Source: Porphyromonas asaccharolytica DSM 20707
GTDB lineage: Bacteria; Bacteroidota; Bacteroidia; Bacteroidales; Porphyromonadaceae
Length of the DNA: 64,000 bases
Direction of reading: 5' to 3'
NCBI RefSeq assembly: GCF_000212375.1
Contig: NC_015501.1
Location: 1,860,001-1,924,000 of the forward strand
The notes below the pieces were generated by a model. The model saw only the letters and a program-made list of their open reading frames with translations, made no database searches and had not been told where the DNA came from. Within the stretch, counting starts at the first letter, position 1. Each line of letters opens with the position of its first letter. A program made the position numbers and the translations under genes. Positions 42,446 through 50,696 of this stretch are shown here, piece by piece.

Positions 42446-43969
42446 CTACTCTGCCAGAGGGATCTGCTGACGCTGCATTCCCCGTGGACTATAAGTAATG
42501 AAGAAGAGGTTCAAGTTCGTGTAGCCCCCTCTTTTAGAGCCACGCCCCGTGACAGCTGGTGCAAAGAGAAATCCCGACTGCAGACCATCACTAGGCAGCT
42601 GATGCTGGTACTGCTGGAAGCTCCGTCCATACGATGAGAGAGCGGCTATGAAGTAGCGCACCACGTCATAGCCCAGCAGGGCATAGCTTGGGTAGCCCTC
42701 CTCTATATCACGTCCATACCAATGCTTGTACGCATCTCTAACTTGCTGACTCTCGGGGAGGTCCCTATCCCAGTAAAAAGTGGAGAAGATCGTAGCCCCC
42801 ACCGCTTGCAGACGCTCATCCATATTCTTGCCATAGGTCTGCCACTGCGGATAGCCGAAAAGCTGATAGTCTCTCGTCGAGAGCTGCGCATCACGCATAG
42901 CATCTAGTACCGCTTTGAGATCTTTTTGCTTGCTTGAGTTAAGCAGGATCACACACTTCTTGCTACTCTGGCGAGGCCACTGTCCGACAGCCAGCTCCCG
43001 TAGAGAGCGACTCTGCATCGCTATGCCCGCCTCTCGACAAGCCGTCTCTATAGCCTCAAACTTGTCCGTCTGATCCCCCTCGCCACAACGCACGAGGAGT
43101 ACTTGACAGCCCGCATAACGCTCGACAAAAGCTCTTTGCAATCTCTGCGTGACACGATACTGTGCGGGGTTGAGCTGGAAGAAGTGGTTATACAGCTGCC
43201 CCTTACCGCTCTGCCATATGAAGGGCGAGAGATAGACCGCCTGCTGTGCCTTAGCGTGCTGAGCCAGTAGCTCTACGCTCTGCTCTGAGTCACCGCCGAT
43301 GATCAGGTCGTACTGCTCTCCTTCCTTGCTCTTGAGGAGCTGCTCGAGTGCTGAGCGATTGACGGCGGCATCGACCTGCAGATCAATGTTCACGCCCTGA
43401 CGCTGCAACCGCTCGATAGCTAGGAGTGCTCCCTCGTAAAAGTGCAGATAGCGACTAGGCTGCCCACTCTCTCGCAGAGGTAGTATCAGAGCTACCCGCA
43501 CCTGCTCTATCTGAGTACCATTCAGCGGATTGGGGCCCTGCTCAAGCTTAGCTCCTGAGACTACTATCACCCGCTCCCCTACTGCGATCTGCGCATCATG
43601 CTTTTGCGGGTTGAGCTCTAGGAGCTGGCTCACCGTCAGCCCATACTTACGGCTGATGCTGTAGAGCGTCTCGCCAGACTGCACCACGTGAATGCCCGGC
43701 TCAACCTGGGCGACCGCCGGAGCCTCGACATAAATCGTGTCTGGCTTACGCTGAGGGATCAGGAGCGTCTGTCCCTCACGGATACCCAACTGACTGCCCT
43801 CATTGAGCCGGTATATCTCCTCCTCGGAGACACCATAGCGCTTGGAGATTGAGTAGACGGTCTCCAACTTCTTGACTACATGCCGCAGAGGAGCCTGTGC
43901 CATGAGCGTCGTCGTGACCAGGAGCAGGCTCACGACGAGCAAGAGGAGACGCTGTAATATCTGTTTCAT
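42446..43969 (-). CDS. LysM protein with C-terminal periplasmic-binding-protein-like domain
   Basis: A 507-residue exported protein with a signal peptide (LLLLVVSLLLVTTTLMAQ) and two LysM motifs (residues about 28-75: VVKKLETVYSISKRYGVSEEEIYRLN; about 94-140: VVQSGETLYSISRKYGLTVSQLLELN), which bind peptidoglycan. Residues about 165-480 resemble a type 1 periplasmic binding fold (VRVALILPLRESGQ, YDLIIGGDSEQSVELLAQHA, YPSYALLGYDVVRYFI). The domain plan recalls LpoA-like regulators of cell-wall synthesis, which is inference. It is the first gene of the run 43969-36019. Confidence 0.85.
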   Translation of the reverse strand: MKQILQRLLLLVVSLLLVTTTLMAQAPLRHVVKKLETVYSISKRYGVSEEEIYRLNEGSQLGIREGQTLLIPQRKPDTIYVEAPAVAQVEPGIHVVQSGETLYSISRKYGLTVSQLLELNPQKHDAQIAVGERVIVVSGAKLEQGPNPLNGTQIEQVRVALILPLRESGQPSRYLHFYEGALLAIERLQRQGVNIDLQVDAAVNRSALEQLLKSKEGEQYDLIIGGDSEQSVELLAQHAKAQQAVYLSPFIWQSGKGQLYNHFFQLNPAQYRVTQRLQRAFVERYAGCQVLLVRCGEGDQTDKFEAIETACREAGIAMQSRSLRELAVGQWPRQSSKKCVILLNSSKQKDLKAVLDAMRDAQLSTRDYQLFGYPQWQTYGKNMDERLQAVGATIFSTFYWDRDLPESQQVRDAYKHWYGRDIEEGYPSYALLGYDVVRYFIAALSSYGRSFQQYQHQLPSDGLQSGFLFAPAVTGRGSKRGGYTNLNLFFITYSPRGMQRQQIPLAE

Positions 43970-43994
43970 CGGTTCATCTTTGTTTTACTAGAGA

Positions 43995-44002
43995 CAAAGG
44001 TA
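43995..44002 (-). promoter_or_regulatory. Promoter -7 element of the LysM operon
   Basis: TACCTTTG on the minus strand, 25 bases before the ATG at 43969. Confidence 0.7.
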
Positions 44003-44036
44003 GTATAAATAGCACTCTTGGTCAACCGTTCGCCCC

Positions 44037-44370
44037 AAGGGATTTTAGTTTCACCTAGGTGATGGAGGGAACCACTAACATGTGATAGGGATCTTTTATG
44101 CCACAATAGGCACTTGCCTCAGAAGGGGTAGATCCCCACGTGGAAATTTTCAAATCTCCACGTGGAGAATGAAAAATGCCTACGTAGGGACGAAATGAAA
44201 CTTCGGAGGAATCAAATGAAACTTCGGAGGAAATGATTCGCGCCTACGTGGAGAATAAAAAATATCCACGTGGGAAATCGAAAATCTCCACGTGGATATT
44301 CTGTTTTTATGGTCTCAGTTGATCAAAATACGCCGACCTCGAACCTTTTACCTCAAAATAGGAATTAAGC
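44037..44370 (+). mobile_element. MITE-like element, copy C
   Basis: Same orientation as copy B. Modules start at 44136, 44158, 44180 (CTACGTAG), 44244 (CTACGTGG), 44266 and 44288, keeping the 22-22-64-22-22 spacing despite many substitutions. The right terminal repeat (GCTTAATTCCTATTTTGAGG on the minus strand, ending at 44370) is good. The left end has decayed and lost about 3 bases. The second 21-bp repeat has a GGAAATGATTCG variant end. It sits directly behind the dxr terminator. Confidence 0.8.
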
Positions 44371-44374
44371 AAAA

Positions 44375-44400
44375 GTCCCCGTAGTAAAAACTACGAGGAC
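44375..44400 (-). terminator. Terminator of the lysS-dxr operon
   Basis: GTCCCCGTAGT (44375-44385) pairs with ACTACGAGGAC (44390-44400), with one mismatch. On the minus strand it is followed by TTTT. Confidence 0.85.
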
Positions 44401-44426
44401 TCACAGATGTTTGTTTGGCAAGATAA

Positions 44427-45572
44427 CTAGCGTGGAAGCTGCTCCGTGGCTAAGGCGGTCGCTACGTCGTGGTAGTGTAGCAAAGCTTCGAGCGTCGGGG
44501 TAGCGTCATAGGCGACAGCAGTCATAATGGGCTCGATAAGCTGCGCTATCTCGGTGAAGCCGATCCGCTCATCGAGGAAAGCGCGCACAGCGACCTCGTT
44601 GGCAGCATTGAGCAAGCAGGGGATATTTCCTCCCTGTCGGAACGCTTCGAAAGCGAGACCCAAGCAGGGGAAGTGAGCAGCGTCTGGCTCCTCAAAGTGT
44701 AGCGTCGTTCCGACAAACGGCTGACGAGCTATGGGCAGCGGCTCTCGCACGCCACCATGGAGCGCTAGGCTGATCGGGAGACGCATATCGGGGACGGCTA
44801 GCTGCGCTTTGACCGAACCATCGGCAAACTGCACCATCGAGTGCACGACACTCTCGGGGTGTATCAAGATAGAGATCTGATCTGCCGTGACGGCAAAGAG
44901 GTGACACGCCTCCATCATCTCAAAGCCTTTGTTCATCATCGTCGCCGAGTCGATCGTCACCTTAGCGCCCATTGACCAGCGTGGATGATGGAGGGCGTCA
45001 GCTACGGTGACCTGACTTAGCTTGTCGAGAGGCATCTGCCAGAAGGGACCTCCACTAGCCGTGAGCCAGATACGCTCCAGAGGGGTCCCCTCGCCCATCA
45101 AGCATTGGTAGATGGCAGAGTGCTCTGAGTCCACAGGGAGGATGCGCACACCATGCTCCCGAGCAGAGCGCATAATGAGCTGACCAGCTACCACGAGAGT
45201 CTCCTTATTGGCTAGAGCGATCTCATGACCGCTCTCAATAGCTAGGAGAGTGGGACGCAGACCGGCAAAGCCAACAAGAGCGGAGAGCATGACGTCGTAG
45301 TCGCTATGCTGCGCCAGTTCGCAGAGCCCCTCGGCGCCAACGAGCACGGTGCAGGTTAGTCCTTTGAGGAGTGCGGCCTGCTCTGTGGCGGCATTTTCGT
45401 CAGCTACGACCACGATGGCCGGATGGTATTTCTCCGCCTGCTCTACGAGGAGGGGTACGTTGCGATGAGTGGTGAGGGCATAGACGGAGAGCAGCTCGGG
45501 ATGAAAGGAGATGACCTCCAGTGCTTGGGTGCCGATACTGCCTGTCGAGCCAAAGAGTGCGATGCGTCGCAT
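44427..45572 (-). CDS. dxr: 1-deoxy-D-xylulose 5-phosphate reductoisomerase
   Basis: A 381-residue enzyme of the MEP isoprenoid pathway that turns DXP into MEP with NADPH. Motifs are GSTGSIGTQALEVI (NADPH), LANKETLVVAG, DSEHSAIYQCL (metal and substrate), LTASGGPFW and SMGAKVTIDSATMMNKGFE. Last gene of the conserved lysS-to-dxr run, 32 bases after rimM, before a clear terminator. Confidence 0.96.
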   Translation of the reverse strand: MRRIALFGSTGSIGTQALEVISFHPELLSVYALTTHRNVPLLVEQAEKYHPAIVVVADENAATEQAALLKGLTCTVLVGAEGLCELAQHSDYDVMLSALVGFAGLRPTLLAIESGHEIALANKETLVVAGQLIMRSAREHGVRILPVDSEHSAIYQCLMGEGTPLERIWLTASGGPFWQMPLDKLSQVTVADALHHPRWSMGAKVTIDSATMMNKGFEMMEACHLFAVTADQISILIHPESVVHSMVQFADGSVKAQLAVPDMRLPISLALHGGVREPLPIARQPFVGTTLHFEEPDAAHFPCLGLAFEAFRQGGNIPCLLNAANEVAVRAFLDERIGFTEIAQLIEPIMTAVAYDATPTLEALLHYHDVATALATEQLPR

Positions 45573-45604
45573 AGTGTGTAGTCTGCTTGAGAAAAGGAGT
45601 GGGC

Positions 45605-46150
45605 TTACAAGTCTAGTAGCCCTTGGGGTATATGTAGCTGAATGGTTTTGCTCTCAGGATCTATCGCCTCGACGAGCTCCTCGTGGATAGGGATCAAGCG
45701 CTGGGAGCCGTCGGAGCTCTCGATGGTGAGGAGGATGTTTTCCGTTTGGTCATTGACCTCTAGGATCGTGCCGACAAGCTCTTCCTCGGGAGTGACCACT
45801 CGGAAGCCGATGAAGTGATCCCAGCTATAAGCGACCTCGCTCTCTGCTAGTAGCTCCGTGGGAACGAAGAGGCGCCACCCAGTCATCTGCTCGGCGATGG
45901 ATCGGTCAGCGACATGCGCCAGGGTGAGCAGGTAGCTGTCACCCTTGCTGCGATAGCTCAGGAGCTGGTACGGCACGGGTAGCGCATCGATCTCGGCAAA
46001 GAGGTAAAAGGTTTCGCAGCTAGGATCACTGCATAGTGTCTCTAGCTCGATGGTTAGGTAAGCGACTAGCTCACCACGCACGCCGTGTGGCTTGCCTAAG
46101 TGGCCAATGGGCGTGAGCTCCGGCACAGTAAAGGCGGTGGTACTACTCAT
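45605..46150 (-). CDS. rimM: Ribosome maturation factor RimM
   Basis: A 181-residue RimM from the ATG at 46150, which overlaps the murA stop (ATGAGTAG). IGHLGKPHGVRGELVAYL is the N-terminal RimM barrel signature. DHFIGFRVVTPEEELVGTILEV and LIPIHEELVEAIDPESKTIQLHIPQGLLDL form the PRC-barrel-like C-terminal part. RimM assists 30S head assembly by binding S19. Confidence 0.92.
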   Translation of the reverse strand: MSSTTAFTVPELTPIGHLGKPHGVRGELVAYLTIELETLCSDPSCETFYLFAEIDALPVPYQLLSYRSKGDSYLLTLAHVADRSIAEQMTGWRLFVPTELLAESEVAYSWDHFIGFRVVTPEEELVGTILEVNDQTENILLTIESSDGSQRLIPIHEELVEAIDPESKTIQLHIPQGLLDL

Positions 46151-47453
46151 CGCGTCTCTCAATGTGAGCACCTAGAGCGTTGAGCCGCTCGTGTAAATGC
46201 TGGTAGCCACGATCTATCTGCTCGGCGTTGTTGACCACACTGGTGCCATCGGCACTCAGTGCTGCTATCAAGAGAGCGATACCAGCGCGTATATCTGGTG
46301 AAGCCATCACGGCAGGACGCAGGCGGGTCTGGTGGTCCTTGCCCACGACGACTGCTCGGTGTGGGTCGCAGAGGATGATCTGTGCGCCCATATCGATGAG
46401 CTTGTCCACAAAGAAGAGACGGCTCTCAAACATTTTCTGATGAATGAGGACGGTTCCCTTGGCTTGTGTTGCCACAACAAGGAAGACGCTCAGCAGGTCT
46501 GGCGTTAGTCCCGGCCACGGCGCATCGGCAATGGTGAGAATAGAGCCATCCATAAAGGTCTCTATCTCGTAGCTCTCTCTGGCGGGTATGATGAGGTCAT
46601 CGCCTCGCTCTATGATCTCGATGCCGAGCTTGCGAAACATCTGCGGGATGAGTCCTAGGTCGGGCAGACCAACGTCCTTGAGCGTTAGCTCGCTCTGCGT
46701 CATGGCCGCGATGCCGATGAAGCTACCTACCTCGATCATATCGGGTAGGATGCGGTGCTTCGTGCCGTGTAGTCGCTCGACACCATCGATGGTGAGCAGA
46801 TTAGAGCCGATACCAGAGATGCGGGCTCCCATAGAGACGAGCATACGGCAGAGTTGCTGTATGTACGGTTCGCAAGCAGCATTATATATGGTCGTCTTGC
46901 CCTCTGCAAGGACTGCCGACATGATCACGTTAGCAGTGCCTGTCACGGAGGCTTCCTCGAGGTGCATATAAGCTCCTCGTAGCTGTGGCACCTCTATGCG
47001 AAAGGCTCTACGCTCCTGATCATACTCGCACTCCGCCCCTAGGGTGGCTATGCCGATCAAGTGCGTGTCTAGTCGACGACGTCCTATCTGATCACCGCCG
47101 GGCTTGGGAAAGACCGCATGCCTACAACGCCCGACGAGAGGACCGACGAGTAGGACGGAGCCTCGCAAGATTTTGCTCTCATGGAGGAACTGCGGGGAGT
47201 CGACGAAGTCTAGATCTATCTCCTGAGCCCTAAAGCGATAGCTGTCGTGGCTGAGTCGTGTCACCTCGACACCGAGGAGCTGTACGAGCTTGATGAGGTT
47301 GTTGACATCGAGGATGTCAGGTACATTCTCTAGGATGACCTCTTCGCTGGTTAGTAAGGTGGCGGCGATGACTTGGAGCGCTTCGTTTTTAGCTCCTTGT
47401 ATGGTTACCTCGCCATGGAGTCTGTGACCTCCCTCGATGATGTAAGATGCCAT
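46143..47453 (-). CDS. murA: UDP-N-acetylglucosamine 1-carboxyvinyltransferase, Asp-type active site
   Basis: A 436-residue MurA that transfers enolpyruvate to UDP-GlcNAc, the first committed step of peptidoglycan synthesis. The N-terminus GAKNEALQVIAATLLT is typical. The active-site loop reads PKPGGDQIGRRRLDTH, so the usual Cys of PGGCAIG is Asp-121 (codon 47091-47093). Asp-type MurA enzymes, such as that of Mycobacterium tuberculosis, are active but not alkylated by fosfomycin. The gene overlaps rimM and follows DUF4290. Confidence 0.96.
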   Translation of the reverse strand: MASYIIEGGHRLHGEVTIQGAKNEALQVIAATLLTSEEVILENVPDILDVNNLIKLVQLLGVEVTRLSHDSYRFRAQEIDLDFVDSPQFLHESKILRGSVLLVGPLVGRCRHAVFPKPGGDQIGRRRLDTHLIGIATLGAECEYDQERRAFRIEVPQLRGAYMHLEEASVTGTANVIMSAVLAEGKTTIYNAACEPYIQQLCRMLVSMGARISGIGSNLLTIDGVERLHGTKHRILPDMIEVGSFIGIAAMTQSELTLKDVGLPDLGLIPQMFRKLGIEIIERGDDLIIPARESYEIETFMDGSILTIADAPWPGLTPDLLSVFLVVATQAKGTVLIHQKMFESRLFFVDKLIDMGAQIILCDPHRAVVVGKDHQTRLRPAVMASPDIRAGIALLIAALSADGTSVVNNAEQIDRGYQHLHERLNALGAHIERRDE

Positions 47454-47497
47454 AAGCTAGTGTCGCAAGGGTAAGAAGTGAGATGTATCTGTATCAG

Positions 47498-48184
47498 CTA
47501 ACGTCTAGAACGGTTGGGGCGACCGCCTCGGCGACCACCTCCTCTAGAGTTGTTGCTACGTGCTGGACGCTTGTACTGTCGTCTTGATCGGTTGCCACCC
47601 CGCATCTGAGGCGTGTGTCGTGTGGTAGCATCTAGCTGGTGCTCCTCTTCGTTCAGCACGAGCTTACCGCCAGAGAGTTCGTAGAGATCCTTAAAGATGG
47701 TGTAGTCATCGACGGCACGCTTATTCCACAGGATATAAGCTTGCTTCATACGGTTGGCGATGGAGAGTGCCAAAGCCTCGCGCTCGTCACCCTCAGGCAT
47801 CTCGCACGCTTTCTTGATCAGCTCCTGAATGATGTGCCCATAGTGGCGATAGATGATGTCGTCCTCGGGATAGGACAAAGGCTCAGGCGCACCACGGAGT
47901 GCCTCCTCGTGAATGGGTTCTACGGGATAGTCAATGTCTAGCGCAAAGTGCGACATGACGGCGAGGTGATCCCAGAGGACTTTGTGATCCTCCGACTTCT
48001 TAGCCTGCTCGGGCTGTATGATAGCCATCGCCTTGACAATAGCGTGAGCGCACCGAGTCCGCTCGTCGCGGTCCTCAATGGTCAAGCAGTGGTCTACCAT
48101 GTGCTGGATATGATGTCCATACTCAGGGAGAGGGATGACCTCGTGGTAGCTTTTCTTGTGGGTTGTTTGTATCGTATCTGTCAT
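47498..48184 (-). CDS. DUF4290 domain protein with Arg/Gly-rich tail
   Basis: A 228-residue protein from the ATG at 48184 (MTDTIQTTHKKSYHEV), preferred because the longer form overlaps the pgi end. Residues 10-165 are the DUF4290 domain (LPEYGHHIQHMVDHCLTIEDR, YPEDDIIYRHYGHIIQELI). The last 40 residues are basic and Gly/Arg/Asn-rich (RSNNSRGGGRRGGRPNRSRR), like RNA-binding RGG tails. DUF4290 next to murA is a fixed arrangement in Bacteroidales. Function unknown. Confidence 0.85.
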   Translation of the reverse strand: MTDTIQTTHKKSYHEVIPLPEYGHHIQHMVDHCLTIEDRDERTRCAHAIVKAMAIIQPEQAKKSEDHKVLWDHLAVMSHFALDIDYPVEPIHEEALRGAPEPLSYPEDDIIYRHYGHIIQELIKKACEMPEGDEREALALSIANRMKQAYILWNKRAVDDYTIFKDLYELSGGKLVLNEEEHQLDATTRHTPQMRGGNRSRRQYKRPARSNNSRGGGRRGGRPNRSRR

Positions 48185-48204
48185 TGTTGTAATCTGTCGT
48201 AAGT

Positions 48205-49572
48205 TCATTTGTTGAGCCGCTGGCGCATCACTTTCGTCTCGCTCTCGAAGCCTGGCTTAGCTAGGAGGGCAAACATATTGCGCTTGTAGTCCTCCACGCC
48301 TGGCTGGTCAAAGGGGTTGATCCCCATCATATAGCCACTGACGGCGACCGCATACTCCATCGTATAGATGAAGGCGCCAATCGTCCTAGCATCGATCTGC
48401 GGCAACTGCAACTGTAAGACTGGCACGCCGCCATCTTCGTGCGCTAAGAGCGTGCCTAGATGCGCCTGTTCATTGACATAGTGCATGGTCTCGCCTGCTA
48501 GGTAGTTAAGACCATCTAAGTTTTGCTCATCTGTCGGGATGGTTATGGTGTCTCGCGGCGTGTCGACCACGATCATCGTCTCGAGGATGTTGTGGGGGCC
48601 TTGCTGTATCCACTGCCCCATCGAGTGCAGATCGGTCGTGTAGGTCAGAGAGAGCGGGAGTAGTCCCTTGCCCTCCTTGCCTTCGCTCTCGCCAAAGAGC
48701 TGCATCCACCACTGCCCGATGGCACTCAGCCGAGGCTCGAAGGCGACCAGCACCTCGCTCACAGCACGCTCTCGATAGGCGGCTTGTCTTGTCACGGCAT
48801 ATTGCACCGCCGGGGTCTCTAGCGGATGCTCCGTGCTACTATACAGGAGAGCCGTGTCGCTGGCGCCTTGGAGCAATGCCTCAATATCAAAGCCTGCCAA
48901 AGCAATCGGCAGGAGTCCCACAGGAGTCAATACGGAGAAGCGACCGCCTACGTTGTCCGGTATGACGAAAGTGTCGTACCCCTGCTCGTCTGCTAGGCGA
49001 CGCAGAGCTCCTCGCTTCTTGTCGGTAATGGCAACGATACGCCGCTTAGCCACCTCCTGACCATCACGAGCCACTAAGTATTGGCTCAGCATGCGGAAGG
49101 CAATAGCTGGCTCGGTCGTCGTACCACTCTTAGAGATATTGACAATGCCAAAAGGCTTGTCCACGACCAGATCCATCAGATCGTGCAGATAGTCACTGCT
49201 GATATTGTTCCCAGCGAAGAGTACCTGCGGACGCCCCAGATCAGGCTTACGATGTGTGGAGAAGTGGTCTCCGAGTGCCTCCATGACAGCCTTACCTCCT
49301 AGGTAACTGCCCCCGATGCCTATACATATTATATATAGGCACTCATGGCGAAGCTTATCGGCTACCGTCTGTACTTCCTTGCAAAGGTCACGCTCGAGCA
49401 TCTCCTCGGGGAGCGTGAGCCAGCCTAGGAAGTCGTTACCAACTCCTGAGCCTGTGTGTAACGTCTGAATCGCTGCGAGCGCATCTTGCTCCGCCTGACG
49501 GATGGTCTCTGCCGATAGATGAGCCTGCGCATGTGTTGTGTCGATCTTAATGAGCGATGCGGCTGTCTTCAT
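48205..49572 (-). CDS. pgi: Glucose-6-phosphate isomerase
   Basis: A 455-residue isomerase linking glucose-6-phosphate and fructose-6-phosphate. Motifs are GIGGSYLGGKAVMEAL, NISKSGTTTEPAIAFR (phosphate-binding SKSGTT), GGRFSVLTPVGLLPIAL, and the C-terminal Lys in FDQPGVEDYKRNMFALL. The length matches the short bacterial form. It lies 59 bases after gpsA and 20 before DUF4290, inside the operon. Confidence 0.95.
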   Translation of the reverse strand: MKTAASLIKIDTTHAQAHLSAETIRQAEQDALAAIQTLHTGSGVGNDFLGWLTLPEEMLERDLCKEVQTVADKLRHECLYIICIGIGGSYLGGKAVMEALGDHFSTHRKPDLGRPQVLFAGNNISSDYLHDLMDLVVDKPFGIVNISKSGTTTEPAIAFRMLSQYLVARDGQEVAKRRIVAITDKKRGALRRLADEQGYDTFVIPDNVGGRFSVLTPVGLLPIALAGFDIEALLQGASDTALLYSSTEHPLETPAVQYAVTRQAAYRERAVSEVLVAFEPRLSAIGQWWMQLFGESEGKEGKGLLPLSLTYTTDLHSMGQWIQQGPHNILETMIVVDTPRDTITIPTDEQNLDGLNYLAGETMHYVNEQAHLGTLLAHEDGGVPVLQLQLPQIDARTIGAFIYTMEYAVAVSGYMMGINPFDQPGVEDYKRNMFALLAKPGFESETKVMRQRLNK

Positions 49573-49631
49573 AGTGTATCGTATGTTAGGTTAGATAGGG
49601 TTCGTCCGTTAGCAGGGGCTTGAGCAAGAGT

Positions 49632-50639
49632 TTAGCGGAACTTGAGAGAGAGCCGCTCAATGGTCTCCTTAGCCGACTGCTTGTTATAAAGTATCTCGTA
49701 GACAGCGTCCATGATCGGCATATTGACTCGGTAGCGTGTTGTGTTGAGTTCGCGCACGCACTTAGCACCATAGTAGCCCTCCGCCACCATCTCCATTTCC
49801 ACCTGCGCCGCCTTGACACTGTACCCCTTACCGATCATCGTGCCGAAGGTACGATTGCGACTATAGTTGGAGTAAGCGGTCACGAGCAGGTCGCCTAGAT
49901 AGACCGAGTTAGTAATGACACGGTTATTGAGCAGGTGCACCGTATTGACAAAGCTATTCATCTCAGCAATAGCGTTACTGATGAGCACGCTCTGGAAGTT
50001 GTCTCCATAGTTGAGTCCGTTGCAGATACCCGCAGCAATGGCGTAGATGTTCTTTAGCACCGAAGCAAACTCAATGCCGACCACATCGTCTGAAGTGGTA
50101 CAGGTGATGTAGTCACACGAGAGCGTGTCAGCCATCAGATGCGCCAGCTCACTGCTGTAAGCTCCTGTGGTCAAGTAGCTACGACGCTCCTGCGCCACCT
50201 CCTCAGCGTGACAAGGACCACTCACCACACCGATCTGCTCCTTTGGCAGGGAGAACTCTTTAATAAGGAACTCCGAGACCAAAAGGTTTTCGTCAGGCAC
50301 AATGCCCTTGATCGCATTGATGACCAGCTTACCCCGCATGCTACTACGCTTCACCTTCTTGAGGTAGTGCTTGATGTAGGGCGAAGGGGTCACCAAGATG
50401 ATGGTGTCACTATTGCGAAAGAAAGGATTGATCGAACCCTCGGTGTAGAAGGTTATCCTCTCTGGATCAAAGGCAGCACTCGAGAGGTAGTCGGGGTTGT
50501 GTCCCGTAGCCTTAAAGCGCTGCACCTGATCATCACGACGCACAAACCAATTTATCTCAGGCGTAGACTCTAGAGAGATCTTAGCCAGTGCAGTAGCCCA
50601 GCTACCACTACCTAGTATGCCTATGCGACCAATATCCAT
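49632..50639 (-). CDS. gpsA: NAD(P)H-dependent glycerol-3-phosphate dehydrogenase
   Basis: A 335-residue GpsA that makes sn-glycerol-3-phosphate for phospholipids. It has the Rossmann motif GSGSWATALAKI, VINAIKGI with the catalytic Lys region, VVSGPCHAEEV, and LKNIYAIAAGICNGLNYGDN. Second gene of the lysS operon, 57 bases downstream of lysS. Confidence 0.95.
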   Translation of the reverse strand: MDIGRIGILGSGSWATALAKISLESTPEINWFVRRDDQVQRFKATGHNPDYLSSAAFDPERITFYTEGSINPFFRNSDTIILVTPSPYIKHYLKKVKRSSMRGKLVINAIKGIVPDENLLVSEFLIKEFSLPKEQIGVVSGPCHAEEVAQERRSYLTTGAYSSELAHLMADTLSCDYITCTTSDDVVGIEFASVLKNIYAIAAGICNGLNYGDNFQSVLISNAIAEMNSFVNTVHLLNNRVITNSVYLGDLLVTAYSNYSRNRTFGTMIGKGYSVKAAQVEMEMVAEGYYGAKCVRELNTTRYRVNMPIMDAVYEILYNKQSAKETIERLSLKFR

Positions 50640-50696
50640 ATTGACTGTACCGTATACACGCCATTCCCTCTAACGAGAGAGATGGGTGAACTTAAA

